Positions 36,125 through 47,663 of a DNA stretch of 64,000 bases are shown piece by piece. Within the stretch, counting starts at the first letter, position 1. Every line of letters begins with the position of its first letter. The notes beneath the pieces are model-generated. The model was not told the DNA's origin. It did not search any database and was given only the letters and a program-made list of their open reading frames with translations. Position numbers and translations under genes: made by a program. Source of the stretch: Poecilobothrus nobilitatus (taxonomy: Eukaryota; Arthropoda; Insecta; Diptera; Dolichopodidae); NCBI GenBank assembly GCA_947095535.1, contig OX352774.1, forward strand, positions 111,913,996 through 111,977,995, written 5' to 3'.

Positions 36125-37517
36125 ATAAGTTAATTTTATAATATATCGACCAGATCGATATAAAATAAATAATTTCATTGCTTTATTTCAAACGATGTAT
36201 GAATTTTTTTAACAGACTGACTTTTAGACACATTATTTTAATTTTTTTTTTTTTGTTAAAAAGGGGATATAAATTACCAAATGTATTGTATAAGTGAGAA
36301 ATAAATGAGTTATTAGTAATCATCAAAAAAAAAAAACATCTAAAAAAATTATGGTAGAAGTGATTTTACCAGTAATGTAAAACAAAAGAATATCTAAATA
36401 AAGTATAACATAATGTAATACAAAAGAAAAGATTAAGAAATGAAAATAATTTCATATGCTGATATGTTGTAATATTGAATTCAAATAAAATATTTTTAGA
36501 GAATAGAAAAACTTAGATTTAAATTTAAAAAGAAAACGATTTGATGAAGAAAATAAAATGAAAAAGCTTGGAAATGAAAAGAAATGGTGTCGTACGCGTG
36601 AGAAATTTATTTTGTTTTTATATGTCAGAATAAAAAAAAAGTTTAATAAATGCGCCCATGGATATTATTAATGGATTTTCAAAGCCTAAACAAGCTTACA
36701 AGTTTTTTTTAGACCGTATAATATTCTCGTTCAGATTTCGGTTTTTCACAATAAGATTAAATTATTGTAATAACTGTTTATTAAAATTAATGATTAAGGA
36801 AACTAAAACATATAGATAGTATATAACAATTAAAAATAAACCCTGATGCATAGTAGGATTTACGCAAACTCTTCTTCAGCACTGCTACTTTTATAAGTGC
36901 GAATTTCTCTTTATCACTGCTAATTATAAGTGAAATGTTATTGGTTGTTAATTCCGTATAAAGTGATATTTTGTTTTTAAATCTAGAAATTGCTTTTTAC
37001 AAATTTGCATACGTCATGCCTGCCTTGCATGATCTTTGATCCATAGGAACAAAGTTATCCGAAATAATACAGAACTACAGCAATCTACATTAATCTTCGA
37101 AAATGTATAACATCTCAATGCTTTATAGGATACACTTATTTAGAGTAATTTTATGAAAACAATTTTACTTAAGCTTCTACTTTAAATTTAGGATAGACAA
37201 TTATTAATATTAGACAAAATAAACTGTTAAAGGACATTTTTGAAAGAACACCTGCTTAGAACTTTTAAGAAAATATTAACTCGAAAATAATAGAAAAGTT
37301 AATCTGTTCAGATTTCGATTTTTGTTTCATCTTTATTATTGGTAATCATCAAATTGGTAATTCATGTGTATACGATTTAATAAAGTTAAAGAAAAATATT
37401 CATATATTTCTTCAAAATATCCCTTCCAAATTTTCCGCTCCATCCACCATGCACATAAATTTTCAACTTATTTTCGCTCCCAAAGTTTTAGTTTCAGCGC
37501 TATTGTTTAGTTTTAAA
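36125..37517. other. AT-rich non-coding DNA, no gene recognised
   Basis: No supported feature. Confidence 0.5.
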
Positions 37518-37619
37518 GGGGGATAGGTTAATTTGGTTGCCTAAAGTTCAACAGTAGTCGAAATAACAACGGGCAGTTCCGCTGGGTGACTACTTTTTCA
37601 CCAGCCCTGGTAAAAAAAT
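37518..37619 (+). mobile_element. short poly-A-tailed SINE-like element (SINE-C, copy 4)
   Basis: GGGGGATAGGTTAATTTGG, CCTAAAGTTCAACAGTAGTC, then CAGTTCCGCTGGGTGACTA and TTTTTCACCAGCCCTGGTAAA. The 3' half matches 61441-61490 (TTCCTTTGGGTGACTTTC ... TTTTCCACCCACCCTCGTAAA). It is about 100 bp and ends in an A run. I see no clear B-box, so the Pol III origin is unproven. No target duplication was found. Confidence 0.5.
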
Positions 37620-37894
37620 TTACACTTTTACTTTTACTGTCCGATATTATTCCAAATACGTATTATGCTTTCTTTTCTGCTGGTTGAAGATGTCAAACTT
37701 ATACTTCTCTTAAGTGTTAGGTTTAGTGAGTAAAAATCTTATTTAAAAAGAATAAGAATGGCTAAATTTCTTGATTACATTTTTAGATTACCAGACCTCA
37801 CTTTAATTTATATTATTCATTTCTTTTATATTATTTTAGAATTTTATTTACTGGTTTTAAATATTTTTAACACATTTTCAAAAAAAATTTAAAA

Positions 37895-38575
37895 AAATGT
37901 GCCTACTAGTCTCACTTTGCTCGCTTGTCTGCCCAGGTGTTTACAAAACTCCTACATCGTTTTAAATAAACCAATGAAATTTTAACTACAGATAGACATA
38001 GTAAAAAAAAATTAATTAACTTTTTTCTGAAGCCATTCCTGTTACGGAACTACGGCACCTTAAAGTTCAGAAAATCTCTGAATTTAAATTGTTATATACA
38101 TTAATATAGATATATATTGAGATATACCTTAAACACAAATTCTATAAGGTGTATCTTCAATTTGGAAACGCCAAACGATAGCTGCTTTTATAAGCTTTCT
38201 AAATACCGTTATGTGAAACTCATTTTTTGCTAAATTGAGCAACGCTTTAATTGAGCAACTTGAAATTGTAAGAAGAGTTAGATCTTTGGAAATAGTTATA
38301 CGTCGTTTCAGAAAATATTTTAATGTCGTCTACAGCTCTAAGGGGTTAAAACTCAAACTTCCTTATTTCTAAACAACTGTAACTTGTACATCTGTCCAAA
38401 TTTTCTTGAAGTAATATAAAAATTGAAGTTCCAACATTATATTTATATTTATGCTTAGCTTTTTTTTTTTTTTAAATAATATAAGATTACCTTAAAATTG
38501 ACGAAAGTGTGACTGGATTTTTCCCAATTTTCCCTAAAAAATTTTTTCTAACGATTTGTTTCAACTTTTATATTA
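37895..38575 (+). mobile_element. diverged DINE-1-like element lacking clear ends
   Basis: Starting from CTACTAGTCTCACTTTGCTCG, GCTTGTCTGCCCAGG and TGTTTACAAAACTCC, it follows the core order: GAAATTTTAACTACAGATAG, GTTACGGAACTACGGC, TAAGGTGTATCTTCA, AACGCCAAACGATAGCTGC, GTTATGTGAAACTCA, AAGGGGTTAAAACTC, AACTGTAACTTGTACATCTG, GTTCCAACATTATA and TGACGAAAGTGTGACTGG. About 75% similar by eye to copies 2 and 3. The start block is shared with 39680, which defines a subfamily. Non-coding. Confidence 0.65.
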
Positions 38576-39679
38576 TCACAAATTTATTTTATTCAATATA
38601 TGTTACGTTTTTATGTGCTCTTTACCCAACACTTATTATGGAATATTTTTTAATTTTGGAATTGTGCTTTTTTCAAAATCCTTAATTTTTTTATTACTTG
38701 TTTTATTTTATTGTGAAGATAATATTTTAGGGTTACTTTTATTCGTATGCATGAATTCTGATTATGTTATTTAATGTACATAATAATGTACAATTTTTAT
38801 TGATCAGAAATAAAACAGAAATTATTTTTTATTTATTGAAGCAAGCAAAGGAGAAACAATTTTTTACACACCAATAAATAAAATAAAATTTGATTTTGGT
38901 TTTTTTTTTTAGATTTATTAAATAAAAAAATGAATTCTGAAATAAAAAAATTAAACAAATTTTCTCTTAAAATTATTGAATGAAAGTATAGAAAAGTATG
39001 TGTTATAAGTAAATTAAAAGTTTATTTCGAACTTAAATAAATATATTAATTAAGAAGTTAGATGAAAACTCAAAGAATTTTAACATGCAAGTTTTTTGAA
39101 TTGTTAACTTTCGTTTCACTTTTAAAATTTTTCTATGAAAATCATTTAATTTTCATTTTAATTTAAATTGAAGCATTTTTGAAATTGGGATTATTTTTCC
39201 AAACCTGTATCTAAACTTTGATAGTATCTAGTGAAATTTTTATTTCTAGTATTAAAACCAATGAGACTGTCCTAGCGTGCGTGGTAGTCGTCATTTCATT
39301 AAATTTCCTCTAAATTTACACAAGAAGCTCTGTAACCTGATGAGTTAAGATTTATTTCTTTATCCTTTGTTTTGAGCTGTGACTCTGTCAATAAATAACT
39401 TATTTACGGTTCTCAGAGTGCAAAGTAAGTCAATCATACTGAAAAAAGTGCTATAGACACAGTATGTAATATTCGTCTCTTACCGTATATGTATTATGTA
39501 TTGAATTTACCATCATGTGAACAGATATTAAAAGTATAGAACAGATAATATTAAAATTATAAGGTTATAAGAATTTTGATTAGCTACTTTAACTATTTAT
39601 TCTTTATTTCCATAATACCTATATAAAAATATTTTCGAAGACTTTTAACAATTTAAACACATTTCCAGTAAAAATTTGA
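38576..39679. other. AT-rich non-coding DNA, no gene recognised
   Basis: No supported feature. The T-rich frame at 38556-38774 runs out of the DINE-1-like core and is dismissed. Confidence 0.5.
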
Positions 39680-39965
39680 AAAAATTTGCCTATTAGTTTC
39701 ACATTGTCCGTCTGTCGCTCTGTTTACAAAACTTCCACACCGTTAAAGATAGAGAAAAAAAATGTTAATCATAGGTAGATCTCATAAAAAAATTAATGTT
39801 ACTTTTATTCTAGAATTATTTTCCTATGCAGCCCCATCCATTACGGAGCTATTATAGCTCTTCAAAAAAATTTCTATTTTCACATTTTTTCGTATAAGAA
39901 ATTTTCAAATTTTGGTGCTAGTGAAAATTCTAAACAGTTTGTATTATATTTTAGGAAGGTGCGCT
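39680..39965 (+). mobile_element. decayed DINE-1-like 5' fragment (same subfamily as 37895)
   Basis: TGCCTATTAGTTTCACATTG, GTCCGTCTGTCGCTCTG, TTTACAAAACTTCCACACCG, then CATAGGTAGATCTCATAAAA and GCAGCCCCATCCATTACGG with GAGCTATTATAGCTC. The GTCY block and the CCCCATCCATTACGGAGCT block are diagnostic of the core. It ends shortly after, so this is a 3'-truncated fragment. Confidence 0.6.
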
Positions 39966-40212
39966 TTTGAAAACTGTTGGTTTAGATTCTGCCTTGTTTT
40001 TATTATCGTAAAGATGAACTTTTATTTAGCTATTGCTTGAATAAATGGTCAACTGTTAGCTTAGCATTTGGAAAAGTGTAGCAGATTGAAATCTTAATTA
40101 CCTACTTACTTAATTTATTGTAATATTTAATTGCATAATATGGATATTGTTATCTAACTAGTGTTTTTTATGAAATTTGAGTACACAATAAATTTTACAC
40201 AATACACAATAC

Positions 40213-40584
40213 ATTTTTTTTGCTTCCCACTTCTATAAGAAGCATAGGGTACGCACTAAGTCATTTATTATTAATATTTGACAATGCTTCAGTTTCGGAA
40301 ATCATTAATTTCATTAAGCCGTTGATTACTCGATAGTAGACGTATTGTTTGAGACTGAACATTTCTTTTATTTCTACACCATCTATTATCTTATATTGAA
40401 ATATGATATTAATTATAAGATATATAACTATTTTTAATTTAATTAGATTATAATATTAATTACATATTATAAGAAAAATCTATATTATTTGTTTTATTAA
40501 TCCTTATGAACCAGCCGGGTTTTGAATCCGAGACCTGTCAAATGAAAGGGCGGTGTCTTAACCACTACTTGACCATTGGATGAA
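40213..40584 (-). mobile_element. tRNA-derived SINE, family SINE-A, full-length copy
   Basis: Read on the minus strand it begins TTCATCCAATGGTCAAGTAG. The A-box-like TGGTCAAGTAGTGG and B-box-like GGATTCAAAACCC are about 40 bp apart, as in a tRNA (closest in feel to tRNA-Glu). An AT-rich body follows, then a conserved 3' part: ATAAGATAATAGATGG, a variable segment, AATAATAAATGACTTAGTG and a ...TATAGAAGTGGGAAGC terminus with poly-A. The same order and sequence occur in the plus-strand copy at 49021. With several mutations in the tRNA stems it cannot be a working tRNA gene. A Pol III promoter function is inferred from the boxes. Confidence 0.75.
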
Positions 40585-40634
40585 TAATTTAGAAGCTCGG
40601 ATTTTATAATCCAAAATGCCTAGTACATTGTTAG

Positions 40635-40765
40635 CTGTTCAAATTGGAAGGGTACACCAAGACTTTCCTTTTGGTAGTGTCTGATCCATACTGACTAAAC
40701 CAACCTCCCCTTTAACCAATATAATGGGATGAAACCCTTACCAGTGCACGCAGTATATTGGCTGG
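40635..40765 (-). repeat. dispersed GC-richer repeat (family U), copy 2
   Basis: AAATTGGAAGGGTACACCAA and GTCTGATCCATACTGAC match copy 1 at 35143. The rest (CCAACCTCCCCTTTAACC, GATGAAACCCTTACCAGTGC) is diverged or belongs to a longer version of the repeat. It lies just outside the 5' end of the SINE-A copy. Confidence 0.4.
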
Positions 40766-43700
40766 GGATTGGTATTTTGAAGTTTTTCTAATTTTTTAAA
40801 GAAAAAATAACTTATGAGTAGAAAAAATAATAGGTATACTACTAGGTATTGTTGGAATAAAAACAAATCGTAGTTGATGATATATACTTTATTATCAATT
40901 ACTTTTGGATTTGAAATGTATTTTTACAAAAATGAACGGTATTTTTATCCTATTGCAATCATTTGTTATTTTTTAAATACCTATAAAAATTTGTTTTATA
41001 ATATTAGCCGTAGATATCGCCATTTGATAATAGCTACTTGTATATTCTTTATTTTAACAAAATTAATCTTTTTGTCAACATTTGAAACAACTATAAAACA
41101 TTTTCTTTATAGTGTCAGAAAAATTTTATAAACTTAATTAATTTTTTTATTTTATAACATTTTTAGACTCTTTTGACTATCACCAAGTTTTTACCTTGAC
41201 TATATAACACAGTTCATTCATTTCCTTTTTGTGTTTTTTTAGAAAAAATATGAGTATGTCAAATGAATCTACATAAAATGTCTTAAGAAATAAATTAATT
41301 TATTATATAACAATAAAATATTTTATTAATTTTCGCCTTTTCTACAACACTTTACACAAATTTTTACTTCCCTTCAATAATAAGAAATAAAAATATAATA
41401 CAATTTTTAATAAATACCAATATTTATGTCCTTTTACCATTTTATGTTATAAGTGAATTTTATAATTTATTTAATTGAATAAAAAAAAGTAAAAGAAAAA
41501 CTCTCAAAGGACTTAGAATTTCGTCTTATTTATCTAACTGTCAATAATCCTTTTAAAAGCTGACATAAATTCTATTACTCGTTCTACCATTTGGATAAAA
41601 TGAATACACTTGAATTTTAATGGTTTTTTTTTTTTTTTGGATATTATATAAACAAAAGTATAATTTTCATTGTAAATAACGGTTGTTCTAATTATTTTAT
41701 AGGTTTTTCTCTTCATTGTCTTCTTTTCTGTTTACACTACAGAGTATTTTCTAGAAAATGTACGATAATCATTTAAAAGAACTTACATAATGTATTACAG
41801 TATAATATATAAAATATGTAATATATAAATATATTAAATATACTTATGTAGAGTAATAGAAAGAGCTTATGTAAAAAGAAAATTGATAAAGTGGATAAAG
41901 CTAACTCAATTCCTTGTGGTATTTTTGCGACCATATTTAATACACGCATCATCTTTTGAAACCCCTATTTAAATGACGCATTCTGATGTATTTCATGTAT
42001 GAAGCTTGTACTGAAGCTATTTCTATCCAATCCAATCGATTTTTTAGATTAATTACAAAGATCATAATTTATAAAATAGATGAAACATTGTTCCCGACAA
42101 ACAGAACATTTTCAAAACGAAAATTTTTGATAACCACTGATTCCACGTTCTGAGACATATATGATTTCTAAAGAATGAAGGATATTTAGTATTCTGTCAA
42201 AGTTTACTAGACTCAAATAAACTAAGAATAGAATTTTTCTCTATGAACGATAATTTTTTTTTTCCTTACTGACACCTCTAAAAAAGTATACGATATCCAA
42301 AAAGTCGCTAATCTTTTTGTCAGTTTTTTCAACCATTATTTGCACTTAGTAATCGGGTTTAGCTACTTTACAGGACTTTTTACAGCAATTTTAAGTTATA
42401 TACCGTTATCTTCATTATATTCCAACATAATTCGTACTCTTGATATATTGAGTGCAAATTGATTGCTGAGCTATGTCTTAATCTATATACGCAATACAGC
42501 GATAATGTAGGCTTCGATTATAATGAATGAGGCTCTTTGTGGAATATTTAATTCATACTGCTGAATTTTGTTGTTGGAAATTAGTGATTAACGTGTTAAT
42601 CTCTTCTCCCTTAAGGATTATTTTAAATTTTTTAAAATATTCATTTAATTAAAAAAATTGTTTGTCTTCATCATCCTTTCAAAATATTTTATTTGTTTAT
42701 TTAAGTCAAAGACATTGATAAATTTTTTTAAACCCTTTATTTATATTTCGTTCTTGTTATTTTGATTAAAATTTTCGGGAAATTTTTAAGGATAATAAAT
42801 CTAAAACAATAATTATTTTATTTGGTGGTATACTCTTTAATTCAGAAGAAATTAATTTGAATTTTTCTTTTATTCCATATAAATATAAATTTAAATTAAT
42901 AAAAATTATATTTAAATATTTTTAAGAATATGTTGGAATTACTAAAAATAAAAACAAAAGAACAAAAAAAAAAACTGATTAATATAAGGAAAAAGTAATG
43001 AATGAATGAATATTGACCTAAAAATTAATTCAAATAATTTTAAAGGAATTAAATTGAAAAATGAAAATATTATTACATAAAGAAAATCATAGAAATTATA
43101 ATAATACAAAATGTTTGAAAAGTTTTCAATACCCTTATAAATAATTAGCTTTGTATCCTTTTTATGAATTTAAATAAATTCAAAATTATCCTACGAAATC
43201 TGAACTAATACACATTTAGACGAGATATTTTAAAACTCAAAGTGTGAGGGGGAAGGGGGGAATCTAGATAGTTAATACAATTTATTTTTAAGTTAACTCA
43301 TAAATATAAATTAAAGGGGAAAATTAGAAAAAAAATTTTTACACTAAATAAATTTGTTTGTTTTTGATGGAACATCAATAGAAATTGGCTTATTTTTTAA
43401 TTGAAAATAATATTCAATCTGAATTGTTAAGTACTAATTTACTATTTTCTTGATTTATTGATAAGTTACCTAGAGATCATATTAAATTTATGTTTTACAT
43501 ACTGAATAGCTTGCACTATAAAGTACTTGTGCACTCAACAGGTAATTAAAAAAGTATAGCAAATTATATTCAAAGACTCAGATATTCGATATTCTAAAAG
43601 GAAATGTAATTTTAAAACAATTGATCAAACTATTTACACCAATTAGTATGATATAAAACAATAGGTATGTGTTCCTTGATTTGTATGTTATATTTTTCCT

Positions 43701-44156
43701 TTCCTGTTGATGTAGATCTTCAAAAGTCACCTATAAAACCTTCACCTATGGGTCTCTTTTTGGTCTTAATTTTACTCATTTAAGCAACCTTCGCCCCCAG
43801 CCTGTATAACTGGTAAATCATCCTAATTGTAAAGTAGTAGAATGGATGTGGAATGGGCTAAATAAGAAAATATAATCACACCTATCGCTGAAAAAGGAAA
43901 CGTAATCCTGGTGGAAATAAATCTGATCCACAAGTATTCTCGACACACTAAAAATATGCAATAAATAACAATTTTGTACTTTATTTACGTAATAGGTATA
44001 ATACGTACTATGTATTTTAGAGTATATAGTTTTTTATATTGGAGCTGCGATAATCGAATAGAGCATGTCAACATTTTCATATAAATATGTGATCATCCAC
44101 GGTTTGAATATGTTATTTCAATATATTGCGTACTTCTATTGTTTGGTGATAAAAAG
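40766..44156. other. AT-rich non-coding DNA, no gene recognised
   Basis: The 85-codon frame at 40874-41131 is hydrophobic and AT-driven, and it has no family signature I recognise. A slightly GC-richer patch at 43720-43970 (AACCTTCGCCCCCAGCC, CGTAATCCTGGTGG) looks like another dispersed repeat but has no partner in this window. A (TA)-rich patch lies at 41795-41845. Confidence 0.45.
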
Positions 44157-44250
44157 GAGGTGGTGCTCAGTGGGTTAAAGTTCAATACATTCATAGAGGA
44201 CTTGTGCTTATTTCACACCTCTGTAGTGCTCTTTGGACAAACAAAAAAAA
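44157..44250 (+). repeat. SINE-C-like fragment, copy 2
   Basis: GGTGGTGCTCAGTGGGTTAA, AGTTCAATACATTCATAG and a terminal ACAAACAAAAAAAA run match the start and end organisation of the copies at 37518 and 61391. The interior is diverged. Low confidence. Confidence 0.35.
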
Positions 44251-44751
44251 TGACAAAAACAAATTATAGCTCAAAAATTTACCGCTCTGAAATGTTGCCA
44301 TAATATTTATTTATCAATAACTTACATATTCCACAGCCGAAATTAATTCCAATTGCACATATTGCACCGCAACGTTTTCACAATATAAATATTATGTATC
44401 ATCATGAATATTCGTTGAACCATTTTCATTTTTATTTGAATGGAATAATTTTTTCCTCAATTATTTTACCTACTCATTTCGGCATATTTCTCCTTTTTTT
44501 CTGCGTTATAGAAAACGTATTGTTGTATTTTCTATACTTAAGGATATTAATTGAGTTTGAGAGAAAAGAAAAGATTTTAGTTTTCAGATAATTGATTAGA
44601 TTAAAATTTTAACATAATTTTGTTTAAATAATGAAGCATAAAAAATTATGTGTAATATTATGGTGATTTAATTAATTGAGAGCCAGATTAATTAATTGAG
44701 TGTCAGATGCTCGCGTTATCAGATACCCATATATTTTCTAGCAGAGTTTTT

Positions 44752-45975
44752 TATACCCGTACGATAGGATCGGGTATAATAAAATTACTCCTCCGTTTGT
44801 AACACCTCGAAATAAGCGAGCTAGATATACCTTCAAAGGTATGGATCGGATCAGAAAAAAATTCTAAGACTTTTGAGCCATGTCCGTCCGTCCGTCCGTC
44901 CGTCAGCACGCTAACTCAAAAACTAAGAAAGCTAGAATCTTGAAATTTACACAAAATATTCTGGGAGTAATTTGTAGGTTCCCTATTTTTATTGGTTGAG
45001 TTTGGACCAAGCCTTAGGGTAGCTCTCGAACACCTAACTTTTAGATCCCTACATTTTTTTTGAAATAGAACTATGAAATTTTAACCGCTGATAGATCTCA
45101 CAAAAATATTAATTTCATTTTTAATAACTTTTTTTGTAGCCCCACCCGTTACGGAGCAACAGCTCCCCAAAGGTGCAAAAAAGCTCTATATTTAAATTAT
45201 TATAGCACAAGTTGTATAAGGTATATCTTCATTTTGAAAATGCCAAACAATTACTACTTTTATTAGCTTTAAAAGTATATATACAATAAATATATATTTG
45301 TGACATACAGTGTCTTAATTTACCGTTATGCGAAACTCAAATTTTGCAAAATCCTTTAACCCTTCTATCTTCTAAACGGTTTAAGTTGGAAACTTGAAAT
45401 TTTGACAGAAGTTAGATCTTTAAAAATAAGTATGAGTCATTTCCGAAATTTTTTGTATCACGCCCCGTTTAGGAGCTGTAAGGGGTCAAAAACTGAAAAT
45501 TTCCTATTTTTAAACACCTGTAATTTGAACACCTGTTAAAATTTTTTTGAAGTAATATACAAAAATTAAAGCTTCAACATTATACTCTTATTTCTGTTAA
45601 CAACTTTTTTTAATAATATAGGGTTACTTTATAATTGACGAAAGTGTTACTTAATTTTTTCAAATTTTCTAACAAATTTCTTTAAAACGAATTTTTTCCA
45701 TTTTGTTTTACTCGATAATTTGAAATTGTTGAGGATATAATGCGTAGTATAATGCGTAGGTTAGAATCTGCTTTTGAAGAATGTACATATAAACATATAG
45801 TTTGAATATATGTACAATCCATAGTTCTAGAAATTATAAAATTCACCCAAATTATTTTAAAATTATAAATAAAATATTAAAAAAATAATATTGTAAGCAG
45901 AGTGATAGGCTGTGAACATACTAACGGTTCGTACGGGTAACTAAGAGTTGACAAAGGCAACTGTATTCTTCCTCG
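44752..45975 (+). mobile_element. DINE-1/mini-me-like element (copy 3), well preserved
   Basis: The end hairpin TATACCCG...CGGGTATA starts at 44752. The subTIRs are TACCCGTACGA (44754-44764) and TCGTACGGGTA (45929-45939). (GTCC)n lies at 44882-44904 and the 3' stem-loop AGTTGACAAAGGCAACT near 45945. The 3' terminus TTCTTCCTCG is followed by T's. By eye it is very close to copy 2, but it lacks the segment corresponding to about 6990-7349 of that copy: the sequence jumps from ATAATGCGTAGTA to GCGTAGGTTAGAATCTGC, with a short ATAATGCGTAG duplication at the junction. There is no coding capacity. The high similarity to copy 2 points to fairly recent activity. Confidence 0.85.
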
Positions 45976-46148
45976 TTTTTAATAAAACGAACTCTATTTT
46001 TATTTTTATAAAGGATTTTTATCAAAACGTGAAATATTATAACTCCATTAGGAGAATTAGAAACCTAATTAAGTTACTGTAAGAGGAATCACATGTTGTT
46101 TTACAAGCTACATTTGAAAATAATTTGTATATTAACCAAAAATTAAAT

Positions 46149-46314
46149 AGCGAGGCCTCAGTGGCCTAGTGGGTAAGAGCGTAGAGATTGTGGGTTCGAA
46201 TCCCACATACGTCGTAAGAGTTATTCCCCGTTACGAAATTTACAGCCACGCCTGTAAAGGAAACGCTGTGTAATTTCCTGGCAGAATGTGGCAGAAAATG
46301 CACTAAAAAAAAAA
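46149..46314 (+). mobile_element. tRNA-derived SINE, family SINE-B, copy 1
   Basis: The A-box-like GTGGCCTAGTGGG (46161-46173) and a consensus-perfect B-box GGTTCGAATCC (46193-46203) are only about 31 bp apart, so the anticodon arm is deleted relative to a tRNA. The body is CACATACGTCGTAAGAG, CCCCGTTACGAAATTTACAG, CACGCCTGTAAAGGAAACGC, TGTGTAATTTCC and GGCAGAAAATGCACTAAAA, followed by poly-A. Two further copies lie at 60194 (+) and 60361 (-). It is about 165 bp, and no clear target duplication was seen. Confidence 0.75.
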
Positions 46315-46782
46315 TAATTAAATATCCTTTAATTTTATTTTAATAGTTTGAATTTATACTTTAATAAAAAGGGTATAAAAAAATATTGAATTCAATAATT
46401 AAAATTTAGTTTCTTTTTAACTATATGTTATTATTTGTGGTAAAGGTATTGTAAATCACAAAATTTAACAAAAAATAGTAACCAAAAAAAAAGATTGTGC
46501 TCTTTTCAATTTTCAAAGTATCGACTCGTATTTTGTATCTATATATTATTATTTTCATATTTAACCAATTTTAAACAGAAAAGAAAAAATAAAATCCAAA
46601 AGCACACAATATATGATAATTTCCACGATATACTCCACGATATAATGAGGGCACTCATGTTTTTGTACTTGAAATTATAAGGAAAAAAATTAAAACAAAT
46701 AAAAAAAGAAAAACTTGAAACATAATAAAAAATTTTTCAAATCAATAAGTACAATTTTTTTCAAAATAAAATTTATCTAAAA

Positions 46783-47663
46783 CGAGGAAAAGAGCAGTAG
46801 AGTAGACTATGTCAACTCTGGGATACCCGTATGATAGTAATATATCCTGTTTCTATATAACTTGATCATCATTTAAAGAATTTCAGATGTTTTAGTACCG
46901 ACGTTGTAAATACCAGATATATTTATGTAAATTTTAAATACCTAGCTTCAATAGACACTGAGTTATTTTTTTGATCATCATTTGCAAGATTTCAGACGCC
47001 TGCTTCATTAAGTTCCAAGAAATGCAAGAAGCCTGAACCGGCTACTCTAAACCAACCAAAGTTTACAAAAGTTTTTGGCATGTAACTCGACACCTCGTCG
47101 CAAAATTTTAGATACCTAGCTTCAATAGACACTAAGTTATTCTCATTTAAACAGAGAAGTTGTATGGTAGCTATCCTAACCCGTCCCACCACCACAATCA
47201 AATTTTGCACAAGTTGTTGTCATAAAACTTGATCATCATTTACAAGATTTCAGACGCATGGCTTCATTAAGTTCCAAGAAGTGCAAGAAGCCTGAACCGG
47301 CTGCTCTACACCAACCAAAGTTTACAAAAGTTTGGCATGTAACTCGACACCTCGTCGCAAAATTTTAGATACCTAGCTTTAATAGACACTGAGTTATTTA
47401 CATTTAAAAAGAGAAGTTGTATGACTTTAGCCTAACAATTTTGCAAAAGTGACGCAAAAAAAATTTCAGCCTCCTAGCCCCTTTATTTTTTGAGTTATCT
47501 TGCGGACAGACGGGCGGACGGACGTACATGGCTTAATCGATTCAGAATTACATTCTGAGCCGATCCATACCTTTTACACTATCTAGCTCGTCTCCTTTAA
47601 TGTGTCATAAACGTAATGTCAAATTTATTATACCCTTGAACATAGTTCATACGGGTATAAAAA
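46783..47663 (-). mobile_element. DINE-1-like element of a diverged subfamily with internal tandem repeats
   Basis: Both ends are recognisable. At 46783 CGAGGAAAAGAGCAG and GTCAACTCTGGGATACCCG are the reverse complement of the 3' stem-loop end. At 47507-47659 GGCGGACGGACGTACATGG (GTCY end) and a terminal hairpin with TATACCC...GGGTATA (ending 47659) form the 5' end. Between them a roughly 257-bp unit (TTGATCATCATTTGCAAG, CATTAAGTTCCAAGAA, GAAGCCTGAACCGGCT, CTCGACACCTCGTCGC) occurs nearly twice in full (46972-47229, 47230-47435), with a partial third at 46862-46971. The minus-strand 72-codon frame at 46992-47210 lies in the repeat and is not a gene. Confidence 0.75.
46862..47435 (-). repeat. 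257-bp tandem repeat, about 2.3 units, inside the DINE-1-like element
   Basis: The units begin with TTGATCATCATTT at 46862, 46972 and 47230 and include TAGATACCTAGCTTCAATAG and GACACTGAGTTATT. The two longer units are about 90% alike by eye. The first is shortened and more diverged. Confidence 0.75.

Noticed and set aside
40500..40584. Possible functional tRNA gene on the minus strand
   Set aside because: A- and B-box-like motifs are present but the acceptor stem pairs only over about 3 bp, and a SINE body follows; it is the head of SINE-A.
40874..41131. Hydrophobic 85-codon frame resembling a membrane protein
   Set aside because: Phe/Ile/Tyr/Leu-rich composition follows from AT content; no recognisable receptor motif, no supporting exons.
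46155..46215. Possible tRNA gene with perfect B-box
   Set aside because: The A-to-B box distance is too short for a full anticodon arm, and other copies share the downstream body; SINE-B head.
46992..47210. 72-codon minus-strand ORF
   Set aside because: Lies wholly within the internal tandem repeat of a DINE-1-like element, and the second repeat unit does not preserve the frame convincingly.
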